Assembly (NCBI GenBank): GCA_034769895.1
Contig: CM068373.1
Coordinates: forward strand, 21,123,967 to 21,187,966
DNA: 64,000 nucleotides
Reading direction: 5' to 3'
Source of the DNA: Magicicada septendecula
Lineage: Eukaryota > Arthropoda > Insecta > Hemiptera > Cicadidae
This document shows positions 24,240 to 33,307 of this stretch, piece after piece. The translations under genes and the position numbers were made by a program. Below the pieces are notes generated by a model. It worked only from the letters and a program-made list of their open reading frames with translations, searched no databases and had not been told where the DNA came from. Numbering within the stretch: position 1 is the first letter of the stretch; the number at the start of each line of letters is the position of its first letter.

Positions 24240-24280
24240 TATAAATTTATACTTGTGTGTGTGTGTAGAGCAGTTTTCGA
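24240..24280 (+). promoter_or_regulatory. LTR core promoter (TATA and initiator-like)
   Basis: TATAAATTT starts at 24240 and GCAGTTTT lies about 32 bp downstream (24270-24277), a spacing that fits an arthropod TATA/Inr promoter. The copy in the 3' LTR is at 33687-33727. Transcription would start near 24272, so U3 would be about 410 bp. Confidence 0.55.
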
Positions 24281-24348
24281 TGTGTGCGTTAACGCGATTA
24301 CCAAATTAAATTGATATGAGTGTAAATGTTGTGGGCTAAATTGACTTC

Positions 24349-24354
24349 AATAAA
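24349..24354 (+). terminator. LTR poly(A) signal candidate 1
   Basis: AATAAA shortly after the proposed start site; a second AATAAA is at 25792-25797. If the second is used, R would be about 1.5 kb. The sequence alone does not decide. Confidence 0.4.
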
Positions 24355-25694
24355 GAAAATACTAAAGCATCTCGCACTCAGCTGTGTTTGGTGTTATTAA
24401 CAGTTATGAAATGCGTAATAATTAATTGTCATATTTCAACGAAATACTTAAAAGGTAGTTGGTACATAAGTGAAATAAGTCACAGCTGAGCAGCTTAATA
24501 CTGTTTAATATGAATTAGTGGCGATGTGTGTGTGCTGTTGATGTGTAAAGTTAGTGTTGGAAGTTAATGTGGACGGCCTATGTGGCGTATTTTCTTTATG
24601 ACACCCTCTACAACCTATTGTATGTCCAGGTGCTCGAACAAGGGCGAGATGGGTGTCGGGTGGACGTACATCTGTCCACCCTAATGGCAGAGACGATCTT
24701 ATAGCCACGATGCCGTCAGTCGAGGACAACTTAGGACTCTTCCAACGCTAAGCTGCACCCGGGACTTGTGACACGACTGTGACATCATTGATCCGCGCCT
24801 ATACGGACTAAGTACACCGGACAATCCAGGTGGGAAAATTCTGATTATCTATTTCTCTCTCTCTCTACAACATGGTGAATGCACAGAAGCCGCCAGAAGC
24901 TCACTCGTGAAGTTCTGAACGTTATACTCTAGCACAAACTGTCATGTTCAATTATGTTATTGCATGTGTGAACATTACCGCAGTACACCTAATGAAGTAT
25001 CTTATAACTGTATAATGTGTAAGAAATTACACACATACACACACATCCGCAGTTTGCTGTAAGATCTAACTTTTCATCTAATTAAGACCATTAGGGAGTT
25101 AATTATCTTGTGCTATCATGTCATCTGGTCATGGCTGAGTTTTAATAACGTAACGGGGGCTGTCTGATGCTTTAGATGAGAAACTATTTTCTTTCACACA
25201 CATACTTAGCGCTTAATGATTAAAGTCAGGGTCGTTTAGCTGGTTGAGTTTCGGGGCGGTCACTTACATTCTCTGGTGTGAACTACCAAGGCAAATCTAT
25301 GCTTAGGAGCTGAGATATTCAGTTTACGCTGTCATTTATATTTGTACATATCTATACATATTAGGGTGCATTCATTTACTGTAGTTGGAATGGGTTTATG
25401 AGGAGGTTAGTGTTGAAATGAGGGATGTTTTGTTATTCATGTCGTATATGTGTTTGTGTGTGTAATTTTACTATATTTTGCTGTGGGAATATGTAACGGA
25501 TTTAAAAAGGAGAAAAACCATAAATGTGCTTACTGAGACAACAGGCTAGCCTATTTGATACTATACAACACTTACGGATCAGTATTGCTTTTATGAATGA
25601 GATTATTACTAACTTTGACTCATACATAATCAGGCAGAAATTTTGCAATTAGGTTAATCAAATTCACTTACTTTGTGACATCATGAATTAATTG

Positions 25695-25728
<34 letters not shown>

Positions 25729-25791
25729 CTGCCTTTAATGGTGTGCTCACACAATCAAGAACTTGTCATTTATGTAACATCTTGCAGGTTG

Positions 25792-25797
25792 AATAAA
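25792..25797 (+). terminator. LTR poly(A) signal candidate 2
   Basis: AATAAA about 240 bp before the LTR end, mirrored at 35225-35230 in the 3' LTR, where it would serve the element's own transcript. Confidence 0.4.
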
Positions 25798-25939
25798 GCA
25801 CACGCTTGTTGGTTAAAAGAGTTTTTCATTTGCAAGTCCTGTCATTCACCTGGGGGGACATGTCTGTAATTGTATTTGGGGCTTGCACACTTTTGCTTCC
25901 TCTAGGTTTTTTTCACCTAGTTCTAAATATGATGTCTCT

Positions 25940-26026
25940 CCCCTTTTACAAAAAAAAAAAAAAATAATAAAATTAAATAAAACAAAAATTAAAAAAAATT
26001 ACAAAAACTTAGAAAAATAAAAGGGG
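25940..26026 (+). other. Inverted CCCCTTTTA/TAAAAGGGG around an A-rich run at the LTR end
   Basis: CCCCTTTTA (25940-25948) and TAAAAGGGG (26018-26026) are exact complements around about 70 bases made almost only of A and T. The same arrangement ends the 3' LTR. It could form an A-looped hairpin in the RNA just upstream of the expected primer site. Role unknown. Confidence 0.6.
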
Positions 26027-26629
26027 GGTTTCAAATGTTAGATCACAGCGTGGTTGTGATTCTAGGTAGGTAGTATTTCTGCCTTATTTTTCTTTTCTTT
26101 GGAACTTGAGAAATTTTAGAATCTGGGGACTTACAGTTATTTCCTTAAATGAAACTTGGTGTGGCTACAGACATGTCAGCTGGTGTTAGGACTTGCAAAT
26201 TATTTCAAATTATTTTTAATTAGAATCCAAGTGTTGCAAGAAAACTTAATGGTAGTATAACGAATTAATAGAAAGAATAACAAAAAAAAATAGCACATTT
26301 TATAAAATGAATAAGGGGTTGATGAAGTTTAAAATAATTTAATATGTGTTAGTGTTTAAGTGATTATTTTGTGATGTTTAGTGTGAGATGAATTTTGAAA
26401 AAGGGGTTATAGGAATGTGATTGACTTTTTTTACTTCCATATTCCTTAAGGAATGGAAGTATGGTGATGGCAAAAAAAATCGTGTTCGAGATTATTGCAG
26501 ATTCTTATTCTACTACACTCAAAACATGAAAAAAAGTCGTTTTCCGAAAAGTGTCTGTGTGTCTGTCTGTCTGTCTGTGTGTCTGTGTGTCTGTGTGTCT
26601 GTCTGTCTGTCTGTAGATTTTTTTTCTAT

Positions 26630-27745
26630 GGCAAACGATAACTGCCGCAAATTCAAACAGAATCAAATAATTTTTTGCATACAGCCCGGTTTTGCAGAGT
26701 TCTCGCGACCTATTGTTTTTGGTGAAGATCGGTTGAGGGAAAGGGGTAGTTTACCTGCAACGGTTTTTTTTTAGCAAGGGTAATTTTGTTTGTTTGGCAA
26801 ACGATAACAGCCGCAAATTCAAACAGAATCAAATAATGTTTCGCATACAGCCCTGAATTGTAGAGTTCTCAAGACCTATTATTTTTGGTGAAGATCGGTT
26901 AAGGGAAAGGGGTAGTTTACCTGTAACGTTTTATGTTTTAACAAGGGTATTTCTTATGGCAAACGATAACAGCCGCAAATTCAAACAGAATAAAAAGATT
27001 ATTTGCATACAGCCCTAAATTGTAGAGTTCTCAATACCTTTTGTTTTTGGTGAAGATCGGTTAAGGGAAAGGGGTAGTTTACCTACAACGTTTTTTTAAC
27101 AAGGGTATTTTCTATGGCAAACGATAACAGCCGCAAATTCAAACAGAATCAAATAATTTTCTGCATACCGCCCTGATTTGTAGCGTACTCAAGACCTATT
27201 GTTTTTGGTGAAGATCGGTTGAGGGGAAGGGGTAGTTTACCAGCAACGTTTTTTATCATGCGTATTTTCTATGGCAAACGACAACTGCCGCAAATTCAAA
27301 CAGAATCAAATAATTTTTTGCATACAGCCCTGGTTTGTAGAGTACTCGCGACCTATTGTTTTTGGTAAAGATCGGTTAAGGGGAAGGGGTAGTTTACCTG
27401 CAACGGTTTTTTTTATCAAGGGAAATTTTTTTTTTTTTTGGCAAACGATAACAGCCGCAAATTCAAACAGAATCAAATAATGTTTTGCATACAGCCCTGA
27501 TTTGTAGAGTACTCAAGACCTATTGTTTTTGGTGAAGATCGGTTAAGGGGAAGGGGTAGTTTACCTGCAACGTTTTTTTATCAAGCGTATTTTCTATGGC
27601 AAACGATAACAGCCGCAAATTCAAACAGAATCAAATAATTTTTTGCATACGTCCCTGAATTGTAGAGGTCTCAATGACTTTCGATTTTGGTAAAGATCGG
27701 TTAAGGGGAAGGGGTAGTTTACCTGCAACCTTTTACGTTTTAACA
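26630..27745 (+). repeat. Seven ~160-bp tandem units in the gypsy leader
   Basis: Units begin at the phrase ggcaaacgataacagccgca at 26630, 26796, 26958, 27116, 27273, 27440 and 27598 (spacings 166, 162, 158, 157, 167, 158). Each contains aaattcaaacagaatcaaat, catacagccctg, a gaagatcggtt string and ggggtagtttacctgcaacg. Units differ by scattered substitutions and T-run lengths, so the array is older than the insertion. Frames of 69-117 codons here are by-products. Confidence 0.95.
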
Positions 27746-27921
27746 AGAGTAAAGTACTTGAAAATTTATTTAAACTTTTTGAAACAATGGTAATTGTTAA
27801 AAATAAAATAATTTTGTTGCCAGGCAATAAAATTATAATTTTTTCATTTTAATGTAATATAATATTTTTCATTTAATACAGCAATAAAAAGGCAGGTAAG
27901 ACACAGCCTGGCTGTTTGGCT

Positions 27922-27989
27922 GAAAATGATTTTAAATATAAATCTTAGAATATGGAAGTCATGTATGGTTCTCCATACCGATATTTTAT
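27922..27989. repeat. 68-bp segment shared with 1273-1340
   Basis: Match of 68 bp with one mismatch to the segment at the Penelope truncation point. Upstream, acagcaataaaaaggcagg at about 27880 also matches about 491-509, in the same order and orientation, with about 760 bp more between the two matches in the first copy. Confidence 0.85.
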
Positions 27990-28455
27990 GAATGTGTGCT
28001 GGTTGATTTCACTTGCACATACCCTGGAGCTCAACCAGATTTTGGACGTGATGAGGGCCGTCAGTACTTGACGATTTTGATTGTGATTTGTCTCCTGGAT
28101 TAGACTACGTGTTTTCTAGCACCCCGTTATATGGTAATTGTTTATTGAGGGCGTTGCGTTGCAGTACCATGTATTTTGAATGCGGTTATGGTCCGACCAA
28201 GGGCATGGATGTGATAGTTTATATTTTCGATTATATCGAATTTTATGTGTACTTGGCGGATGGTATGTAGTGAGTTAGTTTGGTTGTTTTGTGTCGTGTT
28301 CTCTTCTGGGCATTTTGTATGGCTGTTTCTCTGCTTTTATGACACCCATCTCGTCGTATCGCTAGAGCATTCTGGAGCCGCTTGTATGATCAAGTTCTTC
28401 CTGTCGTTCTCTTCAATTATTGCTTTTACGTGGTGTGTGTGTGGATTGCGCGGTC

Positions 28456-29733
28456 ATGTCCATTTCTGTGAATGTGGACTTGTTTGTCAAAGATGAGCTC
28501 GAGTGGGAGGTCCGGTTCCGGGGACGGAAGCCGCAGGAGACTGTTGTTTCATTAAGGAAGCAACTCCGCGAGGCTCTTGCCTCCGGTGAGGCACCGAGTG
28601 GGAGAGTATTACTTACGGATGTCACAGCCGAGGTGGAGCTGTGCTCGGAAAAATTTTCAGAACTGCGCGATTTGGCCGAAGGCCTGCAGTCGGCGGCACC
28701 CACCTCTACGGTTAGACAGAGGGTGCGCCAACGTTTACAACATGTTCTATGCCGTTTACAGAATGCTGAATCACAGGCTACCACCTCGGAATTAGAGAAA
28801 AATGTTGTCACTCTTAGGGAGCAAGTGGCGATGGCATTGCGGGAGTTTTCTCTCGGCCAGCGTCGCCACGTGGATCCGAATTCCGGTTCTTCTTCATCTT
28901 CTGTTGAGACGGCAGCCAGGGTGGAACCCCCTGCCCATGTTCCTGCCTTTTCGGATATGGCTACAGCGAGCTATCACAAGCTCCCTAACCCACTGTCGGA
29001 TGTCATTCAGCGTCTCCCAGTTGTCGATGGTCTGGATCCCGAGGCGCTTTTGAGATTCTTGCGCATATTTTTTCAGTTGGCCGATTTCCCTGGGCTGTCG
29101 GAGCGGACTTTGCTTGAGCTCATTTACCCGTACTGTCGGGGATCTATGGCTGAGCGCGTGACAAGTACCCTTAGGGATGGCGGTGGCATTGACCATTTCC
29201 ATCGGGAAGTCCTGGACGCTTTCGTACCGGGAAGGTTACACGACCGGTTAAGACAAAAACATTTTTATAGAGTTCAAGCAAGCGGAGAGTCCCTTGCTCA
29301 TTTCATTTCCAGTGTTAAGGACGCGGCCCGGATCCTGAGGCTGGGGTTGTCTGAGTCTGAAGTTATTCACACTATTTTGGAGGGCGTGACGCCGGAGGAA
29401 CGGTCACGTTTGACATTCGCTGTCCGTCCCCAAAGTTTTATTGATTTGGACCGGCTGTGCGCCGAGTCAACCACTATACGGGGTAATGACGATATTAGAG
29501 CCCACGAGGCTAGGAGGCGTTCAGATCGCCCTGATTTAGAGCGACGAGTCGGGCAGCCCGGGTCTTGGGGTCCTCGCCCTGCGCCGGTTCAGAGCTGTGA
29601 GGTACGAGAATTATTCTGTTCTAGGTGTCATAGATCCGGTCACGTTGCGCGCTATTGTCACGATGCTAGACGGCGTCAAGGGACTTCCCGAAATGGTAAC
29701 CTTCCAAAAAACGTAAGCTCTCGGGGAAGATAA
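28456..29733 (+). CDS. gag: Gag polyprotein of the gypsy element
   Basis: The first in-frame ATG (28456) gives 425 residues. The structural protein would assemble the virus-like particle and bind the element's RNA in the cytoplasm. Residues about 20-125 are charged and helix-prone. A Ser-rich linker follows near 145. The middle holds a retrotransposon-gag domain (VVDGLDPEALLRFLRIFF, then FHREVLDAFVPGRL, ESLAHFISSVKDAARIL). Residues 388-401 form one CCHC zinc knuckle, CSRCHRSGHVARYC. The stop TAA is at 29731-29733. The frame is intact. The last 8 codons overlap a -1 frameshift signal that joins Gag to Pol. The frame is open for 12 codons above the ATG, but without another ATG. Product assignment is firm. 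Confidence 0.93.
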   Translation: MSISVNVDLFVKDELEWEVRFRGRKPQETVVSLRKQLREALASGEAPSGRVLLTDVTAEVELCSEKFSELRDLAEGLQSAAPTSTVRQRVRQRLQHVLCRLQNAESQATTSELEKNVVTLREQVAMALREFSLGQRRHVDPNSGSSSSSVETAARVEPPAHVPAFSDMATASYHKLPNPLSDVIQRLPVVDGLDPEALLRFLRIFFQLADFPGLSERTLLELIYPYCRGSMAERVTSTLRDGGGIDHFHREVLDAFVPGRLHDRLRQKHFYRVQASGESLAHFISSVKDAARILRLGLSESEVIHTILEGVTPEERSRLTFAVRPQSFIDLDRLCAESTTIRGNDDIRAHEARRRSDRPDLERRVGQPGSWGPRPAPVQSCEVRELFCSRCHRSGHVARYCHDARRRQGTSRNGNLPKNVSSRGR

Positions 29734-29781
29734 GTAGGGAGTGGTCTTCCCCGTTAGGCCGTTCGGTTCCGGTTTCACTTA
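29706..29781 (+). promoter_or_regulatory. Programmed -1 frameshift site with stem, possible pseudoknot
   Basis: The Gag reading phase is CCA AAA AAC, which gives the canonical slippery heptamer A-AAA-AAC at 29706-29712. Nine bases later, CGGGGAAGA (29722-29730) pairs perfectly with TCTTCCCCG (29745-29753) around a 14-base loop that contains the Gag stop. The loop bases TAAGT (29731-29735) can pair with ACTTA (29777-29781), which would make a pseudoknot. The pol frame is -1 to gag and open through this site. Heptamer, spacing and stem all fit known retroviral signals; use is inferred. Confidence 0.88.
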
Positions 29782-32700
29782 ACCCCAGGCGGGTAGTAAA
29801 TCCCGGATCATCTGGCTCCAAGGTCCTGCGAACTGTCCCCAACTACAGTTCAGTATGCCCCTTCCTGTCGATCGAGTTGAAAAAGGGTCAGCTCAGAGCC
29901 TTGGTTGACTCTGGATCAGCCCGATCCATAATTTCATCTAGAGTATGCGAGGACCTTGAACAACAGGGCTTACTATTAGGGTCGGATCGGTCTTCCGTGG
30001 TATGCTGGACTGCATCGCGGGAAATTCTGCCCATCTCCCGGGTGGTTTCCCTAAGTATTAAAATCGAGTGTTTTTCATGGGTGTGGCGATTTTTGGTTTC
30101 TCCGGCTCTGGGAGTCGACTGCATTGTGGGTGCCGATTTCATCTCCAAGAGTGGTCTCGTTTTAGACATACAAGGGCACCACTGTTATTTTAAATTCAAT
30201 CGGGAGGTTGTCATTCCTTTCCTTGGGTACCAGGGAGCTAAGGGAGGTATCCAAGAGGTTGTGTGTCCCGATTCAGAAAGAGACCATCTCACTCCGTCCC
30301 AGAAGCATGCTTTGGATCATTTGTGTGAGCAGTTCCCCACTGTATTAACTCCCAACTTGGGGCTCACACATCTTTTGGAGTATAAGATCCGTTTGACGGA
30401 CTCCGCTGTATTACGTTCACACCCATACAAATTCGCTCCTCCAAAGATGGATGTTCTTAGAGAAAAGGTTCAAGAGTTGCTTAAACAAGGGGTCATTGAG
30501 CCTTCCAACTCTAGTTATGCAAGTCCAGCATTTCTGGTGCCCAAGCCTGGGGGTAAACAGCGTATGGTCATAGACTATCGCAAACTAAATGCTAATATTG
30601 AGGTGGATTCAGTTCCTCTTCCCGATTTACATTCCGCTTTCGATTGGTTTAGTGGGGCCAGGTACTTCACCATCTTTGACCTCAATGCCGCTTATCATCA
30701 GATTCCCCTGTCTAAGGAAAGCCGCCCTTATACGGCATTCTGTGTGCCATGGAATCTTTATCAATATACTAGAGTACTCATGGGTCTGGCCGTGGGGGCT
30801 CAAACCCTCACGCGACTACTCGACACTGTATTCCATGATGTGAAATTTAAATTCATTTTCAATTATCTTGATGACCTCTTAGCCTATAGCAAAACGTTCG
30901 AGGAGCATCTGGGTCACCTGAGAGAGGTGATGTGCCGATTGAGGAGTGCTGGCCTCACTATCAATCCAGACAAAGTCAAATTTGCACAAAAGAGTATTTC
31001 GTTTTTGGGGCATCTCGTCTCATATGGGGGTGTGACGGTCGACCCGGATAGGACACAAGGCATCCGAGATTTTCCTCCCCCTAGGGATGCGAAAGGTGTT
31101 GCCAGATTCGTTGGCATGGTCAATTTTTATCGTAGATTTATCCCTAATGCCGCGGAGATTGCTGTACCTTTAAACGAACTCAGAAAGAAGGGTACCAAAT
31201 TTGTGTGGGGAGAGAGGCAACAGCGGGCCTTTGATACCCTCAAGGAGGCGATCGTCTCCCCCCCTGTGTTGAGGATGCCTGATTTTTCAAAAAAATTTAT
31301 TTTGCAAACGGACGCGAGTTCTGTTGCGCTCGGGGCGGTTCTGTCCCAGGAAGTTGATGGTGCTAGGCAGCCGGTGGCATTTATATCCCGAACCTTGACC
31401 CAATAAGAAAGGAAGTCTTCAGTATATGAACTAGAGTGTCTTGCTGTCGTGTACGCTCTAGATAAGTTCAGGCGTTTCTTGGAACACGCTGAGTTCCTGT
31501 TGGAGACCGATAATCAGGCTCTCTCCTGGCTTCTTGCTCATCCCCGGCAGCTGGGTAAAATAGGGCGTTGGGTGGTCAAGATCTCATCCTTTAAATTCAA
31601 AGTGCAACACATCCGGGGAACACAAAATGTTGTTGCAGACGCCTTGTCACGTATGTTCTCACAACCCAGCGAAGCCAACTCTGAGCAACCCTGTTCCGTT
31701 CTGCTGGATTTTCCTTTGGCTTTTACTGATGTGTTGCCCCATCAGTTAAATGATGAAGAGTTGGGTCCTATCATCCAACACCTAAAAGAGGGTAACGTGC
31801 AGGTTCCATATTTTCTGTCCAAGGGCGTCCTGTGCTGCCGAGAACGAAAGGGACGTGCCCCGAAGGTTGTGCTGCCTAGCAAACTCGTGCCAATGGTCTT
31901 CAGTTACTATCATGATTCCCCAATAGGTGGCCATAAGGGAATTTCGAAGACCATTTCCAGTATTAGGAGGCATTTCATCTGGAAGGGCATGGACAGGGAC
32001 ATCGCGGCTCGTGTGAAGGCATGTCATCTCTGTGGCTTGAGTAAGCCTGCTCAAAACACTAAATTGGGTCTATTGTCATCTGATGTGGCGAGCAAACCAA
32101 TGGAGAAGTTATTCATAGACTACGTGGGACCTTTCCCTCGTAGCAAGTCGGGTAACGCTTACCTACTTGTTTGTGTGGATGCTTTTTCCAAGTTTGTCTG
32201 GCTACTGCCCTTACGACAGGCAAACACTCGCTCAACCATCCTTATGCTACAGTCCCATGTCTTTCAGCATTTCGGTTTTCCGTCCACCATTGTCTCTGAC
32301 AATGGACCACAGTTCATTTCGAAAGATGTCCGGCGAATGTGTTTCGCTAACGGCATCAAGCATGTGACCACTTCCCCGTACTACCCTCAACCGTCCCACG
32401 CGGAGAGATTTAACCGGAATCTCCGTTCAGCTCTCATCGCCTACCATGCTGAACAACAGGATTGTTGGGACCTTAATTTGAAGTGGTTGCAATTGGCATT
32501 TAACACGGCCCTACACGAGAGTCACAAGGCCGTACCCTTTGAAGTCATGTTTGGTTTCTCGCCAAGTTTGCCGTTGGACAATTTGTGGCACATTGAGGAT
32601 CTTCTACCTAACGATCCGAAGGTCACGACTGTGGACAGATGGCGGGAGGTCCGGAGGAATTTGCTTCGTGCGCACGAACGCGTCCGTAGTCGCTACAATC

Positions 32701-32930
32701 AGGGGCGAACTCCGAACCCATTTAAGATTGGCGACTTGGTCTACTGTCAGAGCCATCCGATCAGCTCAGCCATAGATAGGAGGGCCGCTAAACTATGTTA
32801 TCGTTGGTCGGGACCATACCGCATTCTTCGGTTTGTGTCGCCCGTCACAGTGAAATTGGGTGATCCCGGAGGGGATGTTGAAAGAGTAACCACTCACATT
32901 TCAAAGCTAAAGTTTTGCCATAAGGCATGA
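29712..32930 (+). pseudogene. pol: Pol (protease-RT-RNase H-integrase), one internal stop
   Basis: Read as -1 fusion to Gag. Protease: LVDSGSA, catalytic Asp at 29907. RT: MVIDYRKLN, FDLNAAYHQ (Asp 30678) and YLDD at 30863-30874, all intact. RNase H: QTDAS (Asp 31311), LECLAVV (Glu 31434), ETDNQ (Asp 31509), VADALSR. Integrase: HHCC zinc finger (HDSPIGGH then CHLC), FIDY (Asp 32118), SDNG (Asp 32298), HAERFN (Glu 32403), and GPY/F (RWSGPY) near the end. From Asp 32298 to Glu 32403 I count 34 intervening residues, one fewer than the usual 35. The only break is TAA at 31404-31406, between the first RNase H Asp and its Glu; the frame is otherwise open on both sides. All other catalytic residues are kept. 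Confidence 0.95.
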
Positions 32931-33296
32931 GTTAGGGATGACAGTTTGTCCTATAAAAAGGGGGGGAACACTATTTGGGTTCCTGGATCTCAGTTATTAG
33001 ATTTGGGAGGCCTTGGTGGTCAGTACTCAGAGCCGGCCGGCGATTCTTCTCTTTCTCCTGTTCTTTCCTGTCTCTTCTATCTGCATGCGGACCAGGGCCC
33101 GGCGAGCATGCAGGACTCACACTTACACCTTCTCTTTCAGACACACATTCACTGACTCACACCTCTTCCTTCTGTTTTTTCGTTTTCCTGTATTACTGAA
33201 CTCACCAAGAGCGTTTTAGAATCTGAGATTTCCTGGTTTTCCCGCAGCCGTCGTGCTTGAGGACTTGTTTGTTTTGGGTCAACCATGTTGTCCTTT
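32931..33296 (+). other. Region between pol and 3' LTR, no env
   Basis: 366 bp without a frame resembling an envelope protein. Short overlapping frames of 67-74 residues are low-complexity. This supports a retrotransposon rather than an errantivirus. Confidence 0.8.
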
Positions 33297-33307
33297 TGGG
33301 GTGAGGG
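33297..33307 (+). promoter_or_regulatory. Polypurine tract before the 3' LTR
   Basis: ggggtgaggg abuts the first base of the 3' LTR at 33308 after ttgtcctttt, the expected place and composition (with one T) for plus-strand priming. Confidence 0.7.

Larger units (their letters stand above)
23861..26033 (+). repeat. 5' LTR of the gypsy element
   Basis: Starts TGTGCCGTACTGG and ends GGGGGGTTTCA. It matches 33308-35466 at a constant offset of 9447 until a (TA)n length change near 25701. Differences that I saw: 24788 T/C, 25443 C/A, 25484 T/G, 25648 A/C, 25881 G/C, and small changes in the A-rich end. At 2.17 kb it is long for an insect gypsy LTR. Minus-strand frames of 61 and 74 codons recur in both LTRs only because the LTRs are identical. 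Confidence 0.97.
26034..28455 (+). other. Long untranslated leader of the gypsy element
   Basis: 2.4 kb separates the 5' LTR from the gag ATG. No standard tRNA primer site (TGG...) is visible directly after the LTR; the first bases are aatgttagatcacagcg. The leader contains a GT/CT microsatellite (about 26561-26614), seven tandem ~160-bp units, a 68-bp segment shared with 1273-1340, and many ATGs before gag. Translation of gag would therefore need splicing, reinitiation or internal entry; the sequence does not show which. Confidence 0.7.

Noticed and set aside
24505-24729. 74-codon minus-strand frame present in both LTRs
   Set aside because: Its conservation simply reflects LTR identity; no recognised domain.
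26421-26774. 117-codon frame with VCVSVCLSVCL
   Set aside because: Translation of a GT/CT microsatellite and the first leader repeat.
28413-29202. Antisense and +1 frames across gag (132 and 102 codons)
   Set aside because: Shadows of the gag coding frame in GC-richer DNA.
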